Below, piece by piece: positions 1 to 6,245 of a stretch of DNA of 7,797 nt (position 1 is its first letter; the number at the start of each line of letters is the position of its first letter). The stretch spans positions 1 to 7,797 of the forward strand of contig JAGOCT010000074.1 in assembly GCA_017998585.1 (NCBI GenBank). Reading direction: 5' to 3'. The translations under genes and the position numbers were made by a program. Under the pieces are notes generated by a model, which worked only from the letters and a program-made list of their open reading frames with translations, did not search any database and had not been told where the DNA came from. Source of the DNA: Candidatus Cloacimonadota bacterium. Lineage in GTDB: Bacteria > Cloacimonadota > Cloacimonadia > Cloacimonadales > WRIO01.

Positions 1-209
1 GAATTGGTAATGTTTTCATCCATCATCTTTTTGATCATCATGACAGAATGTGGGTTATGACAATCATAAAGGCTTTTACCGATTAGTTCTTTACCTCCCC
101 ATTTTTCAAAAGTCTTGCTGGCTTTTTCATTCATGGAGATAACAATACCTTCTCTGTCACAAACGGTAATTGCCGCATTAAAATCTTTGATCCATTCAAA
201 CTCTTTCAT
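1..209 (-). CDS. Small PAS-domain protein (partial, C-terminus beyond window)
   Basis: The first 69 codons of a PAS-type sensor are visible; the frame stays open to the window edge. The protein begins MKEFEWIKDFNAAITVCDRE, followed by a strand reading GIVISMNEKA and then the segment LIGKSLYDCHNPHS (about residues 42-55). This layout of N-terminal strand, 'what is it now' motif and a CHxPxS-like turn resembles the PAS_10 type PAS domain, as in the C-terminal part of DUF438 proteins. Such proteins bind a small ligand or cofactor or act as signalling modules; which ligand is not visible. The start at 209 is chosen because AAGGAG (216-221) lies 6 nt upstream. The ATG at 213 reaches a stop after five codons. 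The gene follows radA after a 175 bp gap full of palindromes, so it may be a separate transcription unit. Without the C-terminus I cannot tell a stand-alone PAS protein from the front of a larger sensor. Confidence 0.8.
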   Translation of the reverse strand, partial: MKEFEWIKDFNAAITVCDREGIVISMNEKASKTFEKWGGKELIGKSLYDCHNPHSVMMIKKMMDENITN

Positions 210-215
210 TCATAA

Positions 216-221
216 CTCCTT
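216..221 (-). promoter_or_regulatory. Ribosome binding site of the PAS gene
   Basis: The minus strand reads AAAAAGGAGTTATGAATGAAAG. The AAGGAG core sits 6 nt before the ATG at 209 but only 2 nt before the ATG at 213. The spacing, and the immediate stop in the other frame, decide the start in favour of 209. Confidence 0.75.
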
Positions 222-232
222 TTTGTTATTAG

Positions 233-256
233 GTAGGGCAAGCAACCTTGCTTGCC
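233..256. repeat. Palindrome 1 of intergenic cluster (GTAG + 9-bp stem)
   Basis: Bases 237-245 (GGCAAGCAA) and 248-256 (TTGCTTGCC) are perfect inverted repeats around a 2-nt centre. On the plus strand the tetranucleotide GTAG (233-236) stands directly before the stem. That arrangement resembles bacterial REP elements, in which a GTAG-like tetranucleotide precedes a palindrome. No T-run follows on either strand, so this is unlikely to be a factor-independent terminator. The assignment to a REP-like family is inference. Confidence 0.6.
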
Positions 257-272
257 AGGTATATCATCTGTT

Positions 273-299
273 CTACAAGCATCTTGTTTGTAGTTTTTT
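273..299 (+). repeat. Palindrome 2, terminator-shaped on the plus strand
   Basis: CTACAAGCA (273-281) pairs with TGTTTGTAG (285-293) across a 3-nt loop, including one G-U pair on the plus strand. It is followed by six T (294-299). The shape is that of an intrinsic terminator reading rightward, but no plus-strand gene lies to its left within the window, and on the minus strand the T-run would precede the hairpin as A. It may simply be a member of the palindrome cluster. Confidence 0.5.
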
Positions 300-320
300 C
301 TGCAAGCTAGTAGCTTGCAG
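300..320. repeat. Palindrome 3 of intergenic cluster (perfect 10-bp stem)
   Basis: CTGCAAGCTA (300-309) and TAGCTTGCAG (311-320) are exact inverted repeats around one central base. The 15-nt core at 302-316 recurs at 356-370 with a single mismatch (GCAAGCTAGTAGCTT versus GCAAGCTGGTAGCTT), which shows that palindromes 3 and 4 are copies of one unit. A GTAG lies in the centre (310-313). Confidence 0.65.
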
Positions 321-337
321 TACGGTTGTGAATAGCA

Positions 338-379
338 TACGTTACAAGTGCTTTCGCAAGCTGGTAGCTTACGTTACAA
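338..379. repeat. Palindrome 4 bracketed by a 10-bp direct repeat
   Basis: The stem runs from 355-362 (CGCAAGCT) to 366-373 (AGCTTACG), with one C-A mismatch on the plus strand that becomes a G-U pair in minus-strand RNA. The direct repeat TACGTTACAA occurs at 338-347 and 370-379, the second copy overlapping the stem. The element lies 12 nt beyond the radA stop and could form a 3' hairpin on the operon transcript. It has no U-tract, so mRNA protection or a dispersed repeat fits better than intrinsic termination. Confidence 0.55.
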
Positions 380-384
380 CCTTG

Positions 385-1725
385 TTAAAAGATCATAGGT
401 CCTAGCTCTGATATATGCTTTACTTTATGGCAATGGATGTTTTTCTCTTTTATTTTGATATCAGAAGCAGTAAACACTTCTTTAAAACCCATTTTTAGTG
501 CTTCTTTGACTCTTTTTTCCATCTGAGAAACCGGGCGAATGTCGCCATTAAGACCGACTTCTCCGATAAAAACGGTTTTTTCTCTAAGTGGTTTATCCCT
601 GAAACTGGAGAGTATGGAAGCGATCAAAGCCAGATCAGTACCCGGTTCGATGACTTTGATACCCCCTGAGAAATTGATAAAGATATCCAGCTCCTTCATA
701 CTTAACATTAGGTTTTTTTCGATGACAGCCAGAAGCAAAGCCAGTCTTTTTTGATCAAATCCAACAGATACTCTTTGAGCTGTGCCATAATTGGTAGGGG
801 AGACCAGTGCCTGAACTTCGATTAGAAATGCCCTTGAACCCTCTAAAACTGATGAAATGGCTGTGCCGGAGTAGTGATTTTGGTGCATGATAAAAAGCTC
901 GGAAGGGTTTTCGACTTGTTTTAAGCCTTTATCAGTCATTTCAAAGATACCAATTTCATTGGTAGAACCAAAACGGTTTTTAGTTGTACGCAGGATTTTA
1001 AACTGATTTGACAACTCTCCTTCAAAGTAAAGCACTGTATCTACCATGTGTTCGAGTATCTTTGGACCGGCTACGGCACCCTCTTTGGTTACATGCCCGA
1101 TAAAAAACAGAGGGATATTTTCCTGCTTTGCCAGACGGGTCAGAACATTGGCTGTTTCTCTGATCTGTACAATTGAACCTGGCAGATTATCAATTGCAGA
1201 TAAGTAAACAGCCTGAATCGAATCAATGATGATAAAGTCAGGCTTGATTTGTTTAATTTCCTGCATGATACTTTCTACTTCATTCTGGCAGAGCAGCAGA
1301 ATATTGGTTTCGTTGATATTTAAGCGAAGGCTTCTGATTTTAATCTGTTCAGAGCTTTCTTCACCGGATACATAGAGTACTTTTTTATTCTTTGCCAGGA
1401 TTCCGGCAATCTGAAGCATAATAGTTGATTTACCAATACCGGGCTCTCCACCGATCAGCGCAACCATACCCGGTACAATTCCACCACCTAGTACACAGTC
1501 AAACTCGCTCAGACCGGATACAATTCTTGCCTGATTTACATCAAAAGATACCTGATCAAGCGGGATGGCTTTATTCGCATTTTCAGTAAGATGGTGGGTA
1601 TTCTTTTTGCCGGATTTTACCAGTTTTTCTGTTTCTGTAAAACTGTTCCAACTGCCACAACCCGGGCATTTACCCAACCATTTAGTGGACTCAAATCCGC
1701 ATTCTTTACAGAAGAAGGTGATCAT
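385..1725 (-). CDS. radA: DNA repair protein RadA (RecA-like branch-migration ATPase)
   Basis: RadA/Sms extends recombination intermediates and takes part in processing stalled forks and D-loops, acting on DNA in the cytoplasm. The 446-residue product has the full family layout. It starts with a four-cysteine zinc finger (C6, C9, C20, C23; CKECG...CPGCG). The RecA-like core follows, with Walker A GEPGIGKST (93-101) and Walker B FIIIDSIQ (164-171). The RadA-specific KNRFG motif is at 249-253. The C-terminal Lon-protease-like domain (about 275-446) includes NFSGGIKVIEPGTDLA and GEVGLNGDIRPV. Length is normal (E. coli RadA is about 460). The start at 1725 is supported by GGAGGT five nt upstream. 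It overlaps the end of the membrane-protein gene by 20 nt and is the last gene of the run; a palindrome-rich gap follows. All diagnostic motifs are intact, so an active enzyme is expected. Confidence 0.97.
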   Translation of the reverse strand: MITFFCKECGFESTKWLGKCPGCGSWNSFTETEKLVKSGKKNTHHLTENANKAIPLDQVSFDVNQARIVSGLSEFDCVLGGGIVPGMVALIGGEPGIGKSTIMLQIAGILAKNKKVLYVSGEESSEQIKIRSLRLNINETNILLLCQNEVESIMQEIKQIKPDFIIIDSIQAVYLSAIDNLPGSIVQIRETANVLTRLAKQENIPLFFIGHVTKEGAVAGPKILEHMVDTVLYFEGELSNQFKILRTTKNRFGSTNEIGIFEMTDKGLKQVENPSELFIMHQNHYSGTAISSVLEGSRAFLIEVQALVSPTNYGTAQRVSVGFDQKRLALLLAVIEKNLMLSMKELDIFINFSGGIKVIEPGTDLALIASILSSFRDKPLREKTVFIGEVGLNGDIRPVSQMEKRVKEALKMGFKEVFTASDIKIKEKNIHCHKVKHISELGPMIF

Positions 1726-2722
1726 CAGTTACCTCCGTATCAGAATCAAGATCAGTTACAGTCGTTATTTCTTCTTCAGTTTCAGGTATCTCAGATGATT
1801 TGACTGCATCATCAAAATTGAACAGATTCCAGACCATGAGCCTGTTAAAAGGATATAAGAATGTAATGGTAATGCCATAGAATAACAATGATAACAGAGA
1901 TGCGAAAAGGATACGACCAATATTGAAGAGTACATCATGCCAGTGAGTCATCATTTTCAGAATATACACTTTTTGATACAAGGCATTAATTAAAGCAACA
2001 TGATTAATTGGGAAAATGTAGATTTTGACTAATAACATCAACAAGAAGATTGAGATGAATACAGATAAATATTTTGTCAGCAGATAGAAAAGAAAAGCAC
2101 TGAGATTATTTTCAATCATCTGCCAGGTCTTTTTAAGTGCAGAGATAAAACTCTCTCCTTTATATTGAAAATAAAGCACAAAATCATTCATGATAAAGCT
2201 GGTAAAAATGACAATGTAGATGGCAGATTTAAAGAATTTAAGAAATAACAGGAGGATTTTAAAAGAGATATTCATCCCAAATGAGATTAAAAAAAGATAG
2301 ACAATTAGAGACAGCAGGATTAGTGTTACTGCCAGAAAGAGTACAAATAAGTGTGTAAAAAATGAAGGTACGCTAAAGTTAAAGAAAAGAATCCATTTTT
2401 CTTTTTTTGTCAGTTCCTTTTTGAAATGATCGATCATCTTAATCTCTGCACCAATATGTAAAAACCAGTAGAACAAGACCATAGTTAACAAGATAAAAAC
2501 AGCACTTGGAATGAAAGAAGAATAATTATTGGAGAGATCAGTAAAAAAGATGCTGATGGTTGACTCACTGATAAAGGCATTGAAATGAGATGGAAAAGAT
2601 AGAAATTGAATGCCATTCCAGGCACCAATGATACTGATTAAATAAAAGAAAATGAGACTGTTGCGGGTTGAACGGAAGTGACTGATTGTTTCAAGGAAGG
2701 TTTTTTTTAATAGCTTTACCAT
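1706..2722 (-). CDS. Multi-pass membrane protein of unknown function with acidic C-terminal tail
   Basis: I do not recognise this 338-residue protein. It has about six hydrophobic segments, near residues 22-40, 68-90, 118-150, 155-185, 208-236 and 266-292, so it is an integral inner-membrane protein. No signal peptide, catalytic motif or nucleotide-binding site is visible. The stretch NDFVLYFQYKGESFISALKKTW (179-200), a loop leading into an amphipathic helix before the fifth segment, resembles the layout of several uncharacterised six-helix families (for example the membrane domain of glycerophosphodiester phosphodiesterases); this is a shape resemblance only. The N-terminus is basic and probably cytoplasmic. 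The last 34 residues (305-338) are soluble and rich in Glu, Asp and Thr. It overlaps ribF by 7 nt (ATGGTAA) with only a weak Shine-Dalgarno, suggesting translational coupling, and overlaps radA by 20 nt. The first ATG is the only one before residue 81. Confidence 0.85.
   Translation of the reverse strand: MVKLLKKTFLETISHFRSTRNSLIFFYLISIIGAWNGIQFLSFPSHFNAFISESTISIFFTDLSNNYSSFIPSAVFILLTMVLFYWFLHIGAEIKMIDHFKKELTKKEKWILFFNFSVPSFFTHLFVLFLAVTLILLSLIVYLFLISFGMNISFKILLLFLKFFKSAIYIVIFTSFIMNDFVLYFQYKGESFISALKKTWQMIENNLSAFLFYLLTKYLSVFISIFLLMLLVKIYIFPINHVALINALYQKVYILKMMTHWHDVLFNIGRILFASLLSLLFYGITITFLYPFNRLMVWNLFNFDDAVKSSEIPETEEEITTVTDLDSDTEVTDDHLLL
1731..1736 (-). promoter_or_regulatory. Strong ribosome binding site of radA, inside the upstream gene
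   Basis: The minus strand reads ATACGGAGGTAACTGATGATC. GGAGGT is 5 nt before the radA ATG and is read in the upstream frame within Thr-Glu-Val of the acidic tail of the membrane protein. It is the best Shine-Dalgarno match among the junctions of this operon, suggesting that radA can initiate independently of the preceding gene. Confidence 0.75.
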
Positions 2723-3675
2723 AATTTATTCCAATCTCTGAATTTGTTAAAGTAATCACGGGCATAACGGATATCCAGATCAATTTGTTTGATTAACTGT
2801 TGTTTGCTTTCAAATGTCTCTTCATTTCTAATTTTAGAAAGAAAATAGAGCTCGACTTCTTTACAATAAAGATCTCCCTTGAAATCGATCAGATGACTTT
2901 CTATGGTGATTTCATTGTCGTCTTTGATTGAAGGGCATACCCCTACATTGGTTACGCAGAAATGGTACTCTTCATCATTTTCAAACTCAAGGTTTTCTGC
3001 CTGATTATAGATTTTACATAAACAGATATAAACTCCGGCTCCAGGTATCAGTTTATGTTTTTCAGCAGGATCCAGGTTGATAGTTGGAAAACCAAGTGTT
3101 CTGCCAATTTGTTTTCCGGTGATCACGTGACCAATGACAGAATAGTAATAACCCAGATAAGTCTGAGCCAAATCTACATAACCATTTCTGATAAAATCAC
3201 GAATAATGCTTGAACTGATAATCAGGTTGTTTTGAATCGTAAATGCTTCTGCCTGTAATACCTGATAATGGTATTTGGGAGATAATTTTTCAAGTAATTG
3301 GATGTTACCTTTTCTATCACGCCCGAAATGCGTATCATAACCGGCAATAATGGCGTAAGGATGAAATGTAGGAATCAAATAGTGTTGTAAAAAATCCTCT
3401 GCTGAGATGCTGGCAAATTGATTGTCAAAAGGAATATATTGAATTTCATCAATACCCAGTTTTTTTAAAAGTCTTCTGCGTTTGATTTCTTCGGTCAAAA
3501 GATAGGGGAAAACGGTATTGTACAAGGTCTCGAGCGGATGGTGTTTGTAAGTGAGAACAATGCTCTTTTTTTGATGTGTTTTTGCGAAGCTGGCCAGCTG
3601 TTTCAAAAGTGACTGATGACCTAAATGCACTCCATCAAAAGTGCCAATCGTTAATACATTTTCTTTATCATTCAT
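2716..3675 (-). CDS. ribF: Bifunctional riboflavin kinase / FAD synthetase
   Basis: RibF phosphorylates riboflavin to FMN and adenylates FMN to FAD in the cytoplasm. The 319-residue product shows both modules. The N-terminal nucleotidyltransferase has GTFDGVHLGH (11-20, with the HxGH signature at 17-20), AGYDTHFGRDRKG (111-123) and ISSSIIRDF (153-161). The C-terminal flavokinase has GRTLGFPTINL (191-201, with the PTxN residues T198 and N200), PGAGVY (211-216) and IESHLIDFKGDLY (258-270), where E259 matches the family's catalytic glutamate. The usual Gly after DLY is Cys271 here. The N-terminus is shorter than in E. coli, starting only eight residues before the first core strand motif, but no longer start fits because the frame lies against truB. 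It overlaps truB by 8 nt (ATGAATGA) with no obvious Shine-Dalgarno, so translation is probably coupled. It is followed directly by the membrane protein. Confidence 0.96.
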   Translation of the reverse strand: MNDKENVLTIGTFDGVHLGHQSLLKQLASFAKTHQKKSIVLTYKHHPLETLYNTVFPYLLTEEIKRRRLLKKLGIDEIQYIPFDNQFASISAEDFLQHYLIPTFHPYAIIAGYDTHFGRDRKGNIQLLEKLSPKYHYQVLQAEAFTIQNNLIISSSIIRDFIRNGYVDLAQTYLGYYYSVIGHVITGKQIGRTLGFPTINLDPAEKHKLIPGAGVYICLCKIYNQAENLEFENDEEYHFCVTNVGVCPSIKDDNEITIESHLIDFKGDLYCKEVELYFLSKIRNEETFESKQQLIKQIDLDIRYARDYFNKFRDWNKLW

Positions 3676-4552
3676 CTTGATTAAATATGACTAAAGGTTT
3701 TAACTGGTTATTCTCTATCTGAGATAAACCAATACATTTTAATTCTTTATTGAATACGAATACTTTTTTATTCTCTTCAGTTGAACAGGTCATTTTAAAA
3801 CGATTAACATTCAACGATACACCATTCAGATAGAATTTCTCATCTGGCTTTTCAATCGATATACACAGAAATTCGGGAAACATTTTCTGATACGGAATCA
3901 GTGCATTTTGCCAGTTATCTTCACTTAATTCATCCAGTTTTACTGAGTCAGTTAAGTGAAGGTTTTCAATGGCTGTTCGTCTTAGTGTTTTAGTAACTGC
4001 AATTGTGTTTAAGAGTTCAGCAATCTGTTCAGATAGCGTACGGATATAGGTGCCGGCCGAGACTGTGCATTCATAGCTTAGTTCAGGGTATTGGTAAGAG
4101 AGAACTTTAAAGGCAGAAATATGAATTGGTCTGTCTTTCATCTCAAAATCAATCTCTTTTCGGGCTAATTCATAGGCTTTTTTCCCATCAATCTTAATTG
4201 CTGAAAATTTAGAAGGCGTTTGACTATTAATTTTAAGAACACGATTTTCCAGCTCGTTGATGTCAAAATGAGGGATAAAATCATGCTGATTGATCACTTT
4301 GCCGGTAAAATCCCCTGTATCGGTCTGGATACCAAACTGCATGGATGCCTGATAAGTTTTACAGGATTTTTCCAGAAATTTTAAGAGTCTGGTTCCATTC
4401 CCCACAGCGATAATCATCAAGCCGGTTGCAAAAGGATCGAGAGTACCTGAATGCCCCATTTTCTTTATTCCGGTAATACGACGAAGTCTTCTGATAATAT
4501 CAAATGAGGTTAAGCCTTCTGGTTTATCTATAAGAAAGAAGCCTGATTTCAT
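3668..4552 (-). CDS. truB: tRNA pseudouridine(55) synthase TruB
   Basis: TruB converts uridine 55 in the T-loop of tRNA to pseudouridine. Numbering from the ATG at 4552 (294 residues), the protein opens with the family's GFFLIDKPEGLTSFD. It then shows GHSGTLDPFATGLM (34-47) with catalytic Asp39, KTYQA with Tyr67, the PSKFSAIKIDGKKAYELAR segment (about 113-131; the family usually has PPxYSA) and SAGTYIRTL (165-173) in the second half of the active site. The C-terminal region (about 235-294) is a PUA-like RNA-binding tail. An in-frame TTG sits one codon earlier at 4555, immediately after the stop of the DHH gene. I prefer the ATG, since the only ribosome-binding candidate, AGG about ten nt upstream, does not separate them. 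It overlaps ribF by 8 nt. Confidence 0.95.
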   Translation of the reverse strand: MKSGFFLIDKPEGLTSFDIIRRLRRITGIKKMGHSGTLDPFATGLMIIAVGNGTRLLKFLEKSCKTYQASMQFGIQTDTGDFTGKVINQHDFIPHFDINELENRVLKINSQTPSKFSAIKIDGKKAYELARKEIDFEMKDRPIHISAFKVLSYQYPELSYECTVSAGTYIRTLSEQIAELLNTIAVTKTLRRTAIENLHLTDSVKLDELSEDNWQNALIPYQKMFPEFLCISIEKPDEKFYLNGVSLNVNRFKMTCSTEENKKVFVFNKELKCIGLSQIENNQLKPLVIFNQDE

Positions 4553-4555
4553 CAA

Positions 4556-5545
4556 TTAAAACCTGATTTCTGCTAATACCATGCTTTTTACTTCATCCAG
4601 ACTGCCACTGATTTCGCAACCTGCTGCTTTTTTATGACCGCCACCGCCAAACTTCATGGCAAGCTGATTGACAACTGTTGTATCAGAACGGAAACTGATT
4701 CTAAATATATTTTCTTCAACTTGTTGAAAATAGACTTGAATATCAACACCTTTGACGCCTTTTACCCATCTCATCATCTTGGAAGTCGCATCATTGCTTA
4801 GTCCCAGAGAATTCAGCATTTCAAGTGTAGAATGAATAAAGAGGACTTTACCTTTTTGATGCAATTCAATGGTTGCAAGTACCTCTCCGATGAATTTATA
4901 GTATTGGGGGCTCTTTTTTAGTAAAAATTCTGTTACAATCTGACTTGGGTTCAAACCTAAGTCCATCAATTGAGCACAAACAGCATAGGTTTCTCTATCA
5001 AGATTGCTGTTTAAGAAGTTATCAGTATCATTCAAGATAGTGGTATAGATACAGTCTGCATAATACTTTTGATCAGAAGAGTCAAATTTATTAATCAGAT
5101 GACCGAAAACATTATGAAGAATTATGCCTGTACAGACTTCAGAAGGCTCAACATAGTAAAAATATTCTTTGCTGATGGCTGTTTCAATCAGTTCATGATG
5201 ATCAATAAAGAGAACATGTTTTGCATGGTGATAGAAATCTTCATTGATATTGGTTCTTGACTTTTCATGGCAATCAAGGGTCAGAATCAGATCAAAATGA
5301 GTTGTTTCTGTCTGACAGGAAGTATGTTTATAAACATCCAGAAATTCCAGAAAATCAGGTGCTGGTTTTTCTAGAAGTATGTGAGAAGTTTTTTTGTATA
5401 ATTTATTGATGATGTGTTTTAGCGCAAGACAGGCTGCTAATCCGTCTCCATCAGGATTTTTATGAGTCAGGATCAAAATAGATTCTGAGTTTTCTATCAG
5501 GTTTTGCAGGATTTCTGCCAGAGAGTTGATACCAGATATATACAT
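4556..5545 (-). CDS. nrnA: DHH/DHHA1 phosphoesterase, NrnA-type (oligoribonuclease / pAp phosphatase)
   Basis: Proteins of this family degrade 2-5 nt RNA fragments from the 5' end and/or dephosphorylate 3'-phosphoadenosine 5'-phosphate, using two Mn2+ ions; which activity dominates here cannot be read from sequence. From the ATG at 5545 the product has 329 residues. The metal-site motifs of the DHH domain are present: HKNPDGDG (28-35; D32, D34), TLDCHE (D91), IDHH (D115, H116, H117) and NDTDNF (D173). The C-terminal DHHA1 domain (about 225-327) carries the substrate-binding GGGGHKKAAG (300-309). A longer frame could begin at a GTG at 5578, but that has no Shine-Dalgarno and adds eleven residues unlike the family. 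The ATG has AAGG about ten nt upstream and gives a typical N-terminus. It abuts truB and is separated from rbfA by a hairpin-containing leader. Confidence 0.9.
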   Translation of the reverse strand: MYISGINSLAEILQNLIENSESILILTHKNPDGDGLAACLALKHIINKLYKKTSHILLEKPAPDFLEFLDVYKHTSCQTETTHFDLILTLDCHEKSRTNINEDFYHHAKHVLFIDHHELIETAISKEYFYYVEPSEVCTGIILHNVFGHLINKFDSSDQKYYADCIYTTILNDTDNFLNSNLDRETYAVCAQLMDLGLNPSQIVTEFLLKKSPQYYKFIGEVLATIELHQKGKVLFIHSTLEMLNSLGLSNDATSKMMRWVKGVKGVDIQVYFQQVEENIFRISFRSDTTVVNQLAMKFGGGGHKKAAGCEISGSLDEVKSMVLAEIRF

Positions 5546-5654
5546 AAGATATTTGCCTTTTTTGATAGTAATATGCACTTCGGTTCATTAATGAATAGGG
5601 GCATCTAGTATGTTTTTAACATGTTGCAGTAAGCCACTCTATCCTTTTATAATC

Positions 5655-5679
5655 TCAGGGCGACCAATGGCCGCCCTGA
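5655..5679. repeat. GC-rich hairpin in the rbfA-nrnA gap
   Basis: TCAGGGCG (5655-5662) and CGCCCTGA (5672-5679) form a perfect 8-bp stem. Inside it, CC and GG can pair around an AAU loop after one mismatch. It is much more GC-rich than its surroundings. On the minus strand the sequence after the hairpin is GATTATAAAAGG, not a U-tract, so it is not a classical terminator of infB-rbfA. It could be an attenuator, an mRNA-processing or stability hairpin, or a dispersed palindrome. The rest of the gap (5546-5720) shows a 12-bp palindrome, TTCATTAATGAA (5584-5595), and no convincing promoter. Confidence 0.6.
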
Positions 5680-5720
5680 AATAAATTTTAGATACTCTAC
5701 CCTATGAGGAAAACGATTTG

Positions 5721-6233
5721 TTAGAAGTCCTCGTCTTCATCAGTGTCGATAATTTCATCTTCAAAATCGTCATCGAAGTCATCATATTCATCTTCATCAT
5801 CATCGTAGTCTTCATAATCATCTTCAAAGTCATCATCGATAATGTCAACATCATCATCATAGTCATCATCATTATCGTATGATTTTCTTTTTTCTGCTTC
5901 AATAACAGCAAACACTTCGTCCAATTTTGATGCTTTATCTTCTGTAGCATCGTATTGGAAGCTAATTTGAGGGATTCTTCTCATAATCTGCGCTCCTGCA
6001 ATTTGTTTTTTTATAAAGCCCGAACTCTTTTCAATAAGTTCCTGCATCTGCTTTTTCCTTATTGATTTGTCAGAATAATCATAGAATATCTTCAAAAGTA
6101 GAAGATCTGGGGTAAGTTTTACATTGGTAATACGAAGTGAATGAAGTCTGTCATCAGATGCGCTGAATGAATAAGCTGAGCTAATCAGCTTATACAGTTC
6201 TTTTTTCATTCTTTCCAGTCGGATGCCTTTCAT
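5721..6233 (-). CDS. rbfA: 30S ribosome-binding factor A with long acidic tail
   Basis: RbfA binds the 30S subunit near the 5' end of 16S rRNA and helps its late maturation. Residues 1-115 form the usual single KH-like domain. The start MKGIRLERMKKELYKLI is the family's basic first helix. TNVKLTPDLLLLKIFYDY (36-53) is the central strand pair, and MRRIPQISFQYD (84-95) is the C-terminal signature usually written LRxxPxLxFxxD. After residue 119 comes a 51-residue tail (coded by 5724-5876) in which 36 residues are Asp or Glu. It has no Lys or Arg, and Tyr/Phe residues are scattered through it. Most RbfA proteins are about 110-130 residues, so the tail accounts for the extra length. The gene starts 12 nt after infB, with AGGGGA (6242-6247) eight nt before the ATG, overlapping the infB stop; this is the classic infB-rbfA pair. 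Confidence 0.94.
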   Translation of the reverse strand: MKGIRLERMKKELYKLISSAYSFSASDDRLHSLRITNVKLTPDLLLLKIFYDYSDKSIRKKQMQELIEKSSGFIKKQIAGAQIMRRIPQISFQYDATEDKASKLDEVFAVIEAEKRKSYDNDDDYDDDVDIIDDDFEDDYEDYDDDEDEYDDFDDDFEDEIIDTDEDEDF

Positions 6234-6245
6234 TGACTATATCCC

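Noticed and set aside
273..299. Intrinsic terminator for a plus-strand gene
   Set aside because: The stem and T-run have the right shape, but no plus-strand gene ends nearby; it was listed as part of the palindrome cluster instead.
233..380. CRISPR array
   Set aside because: The repeats are palindromes of different lengths with irregular spacing and only partial identity, with no constant spacer length and no cas genes.
115..405. Plus-strand open frame of 96 codons across the palindrome cluster
   Set aside because: It overlaps the PAS gene antisense and runs through the inverted repeats and the radA stop; its translation has no family resemblance, and it has no ribosome binding site that I can see.
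5546..5578. Upstream GTG start for the DHH phosphoesterase
   Set aside because: No Shine-Dalgarno precedes the GTG, the added eleven residues are basic and unlike the family, and the ATG at 5545 gives the normal N-terminus.
5606..5638. Ten-codon frame starting GTG with AAAGGA upstream in the rbfA-nrnA gap (a possible leader peptide)
   Set aside because: The spacing is short (about 4 nt) and there is no run of one regulatory codon or paired alternative hairpin to suggest attenuation; it can arise by chance.
5702..5950. Minus-strand frame coding a methionine-rich protein
   Set aside because: It is the GAT-repeat tract of the RbfA acidic tail read one frame off (ATG/ATGATG), not a separate gene.
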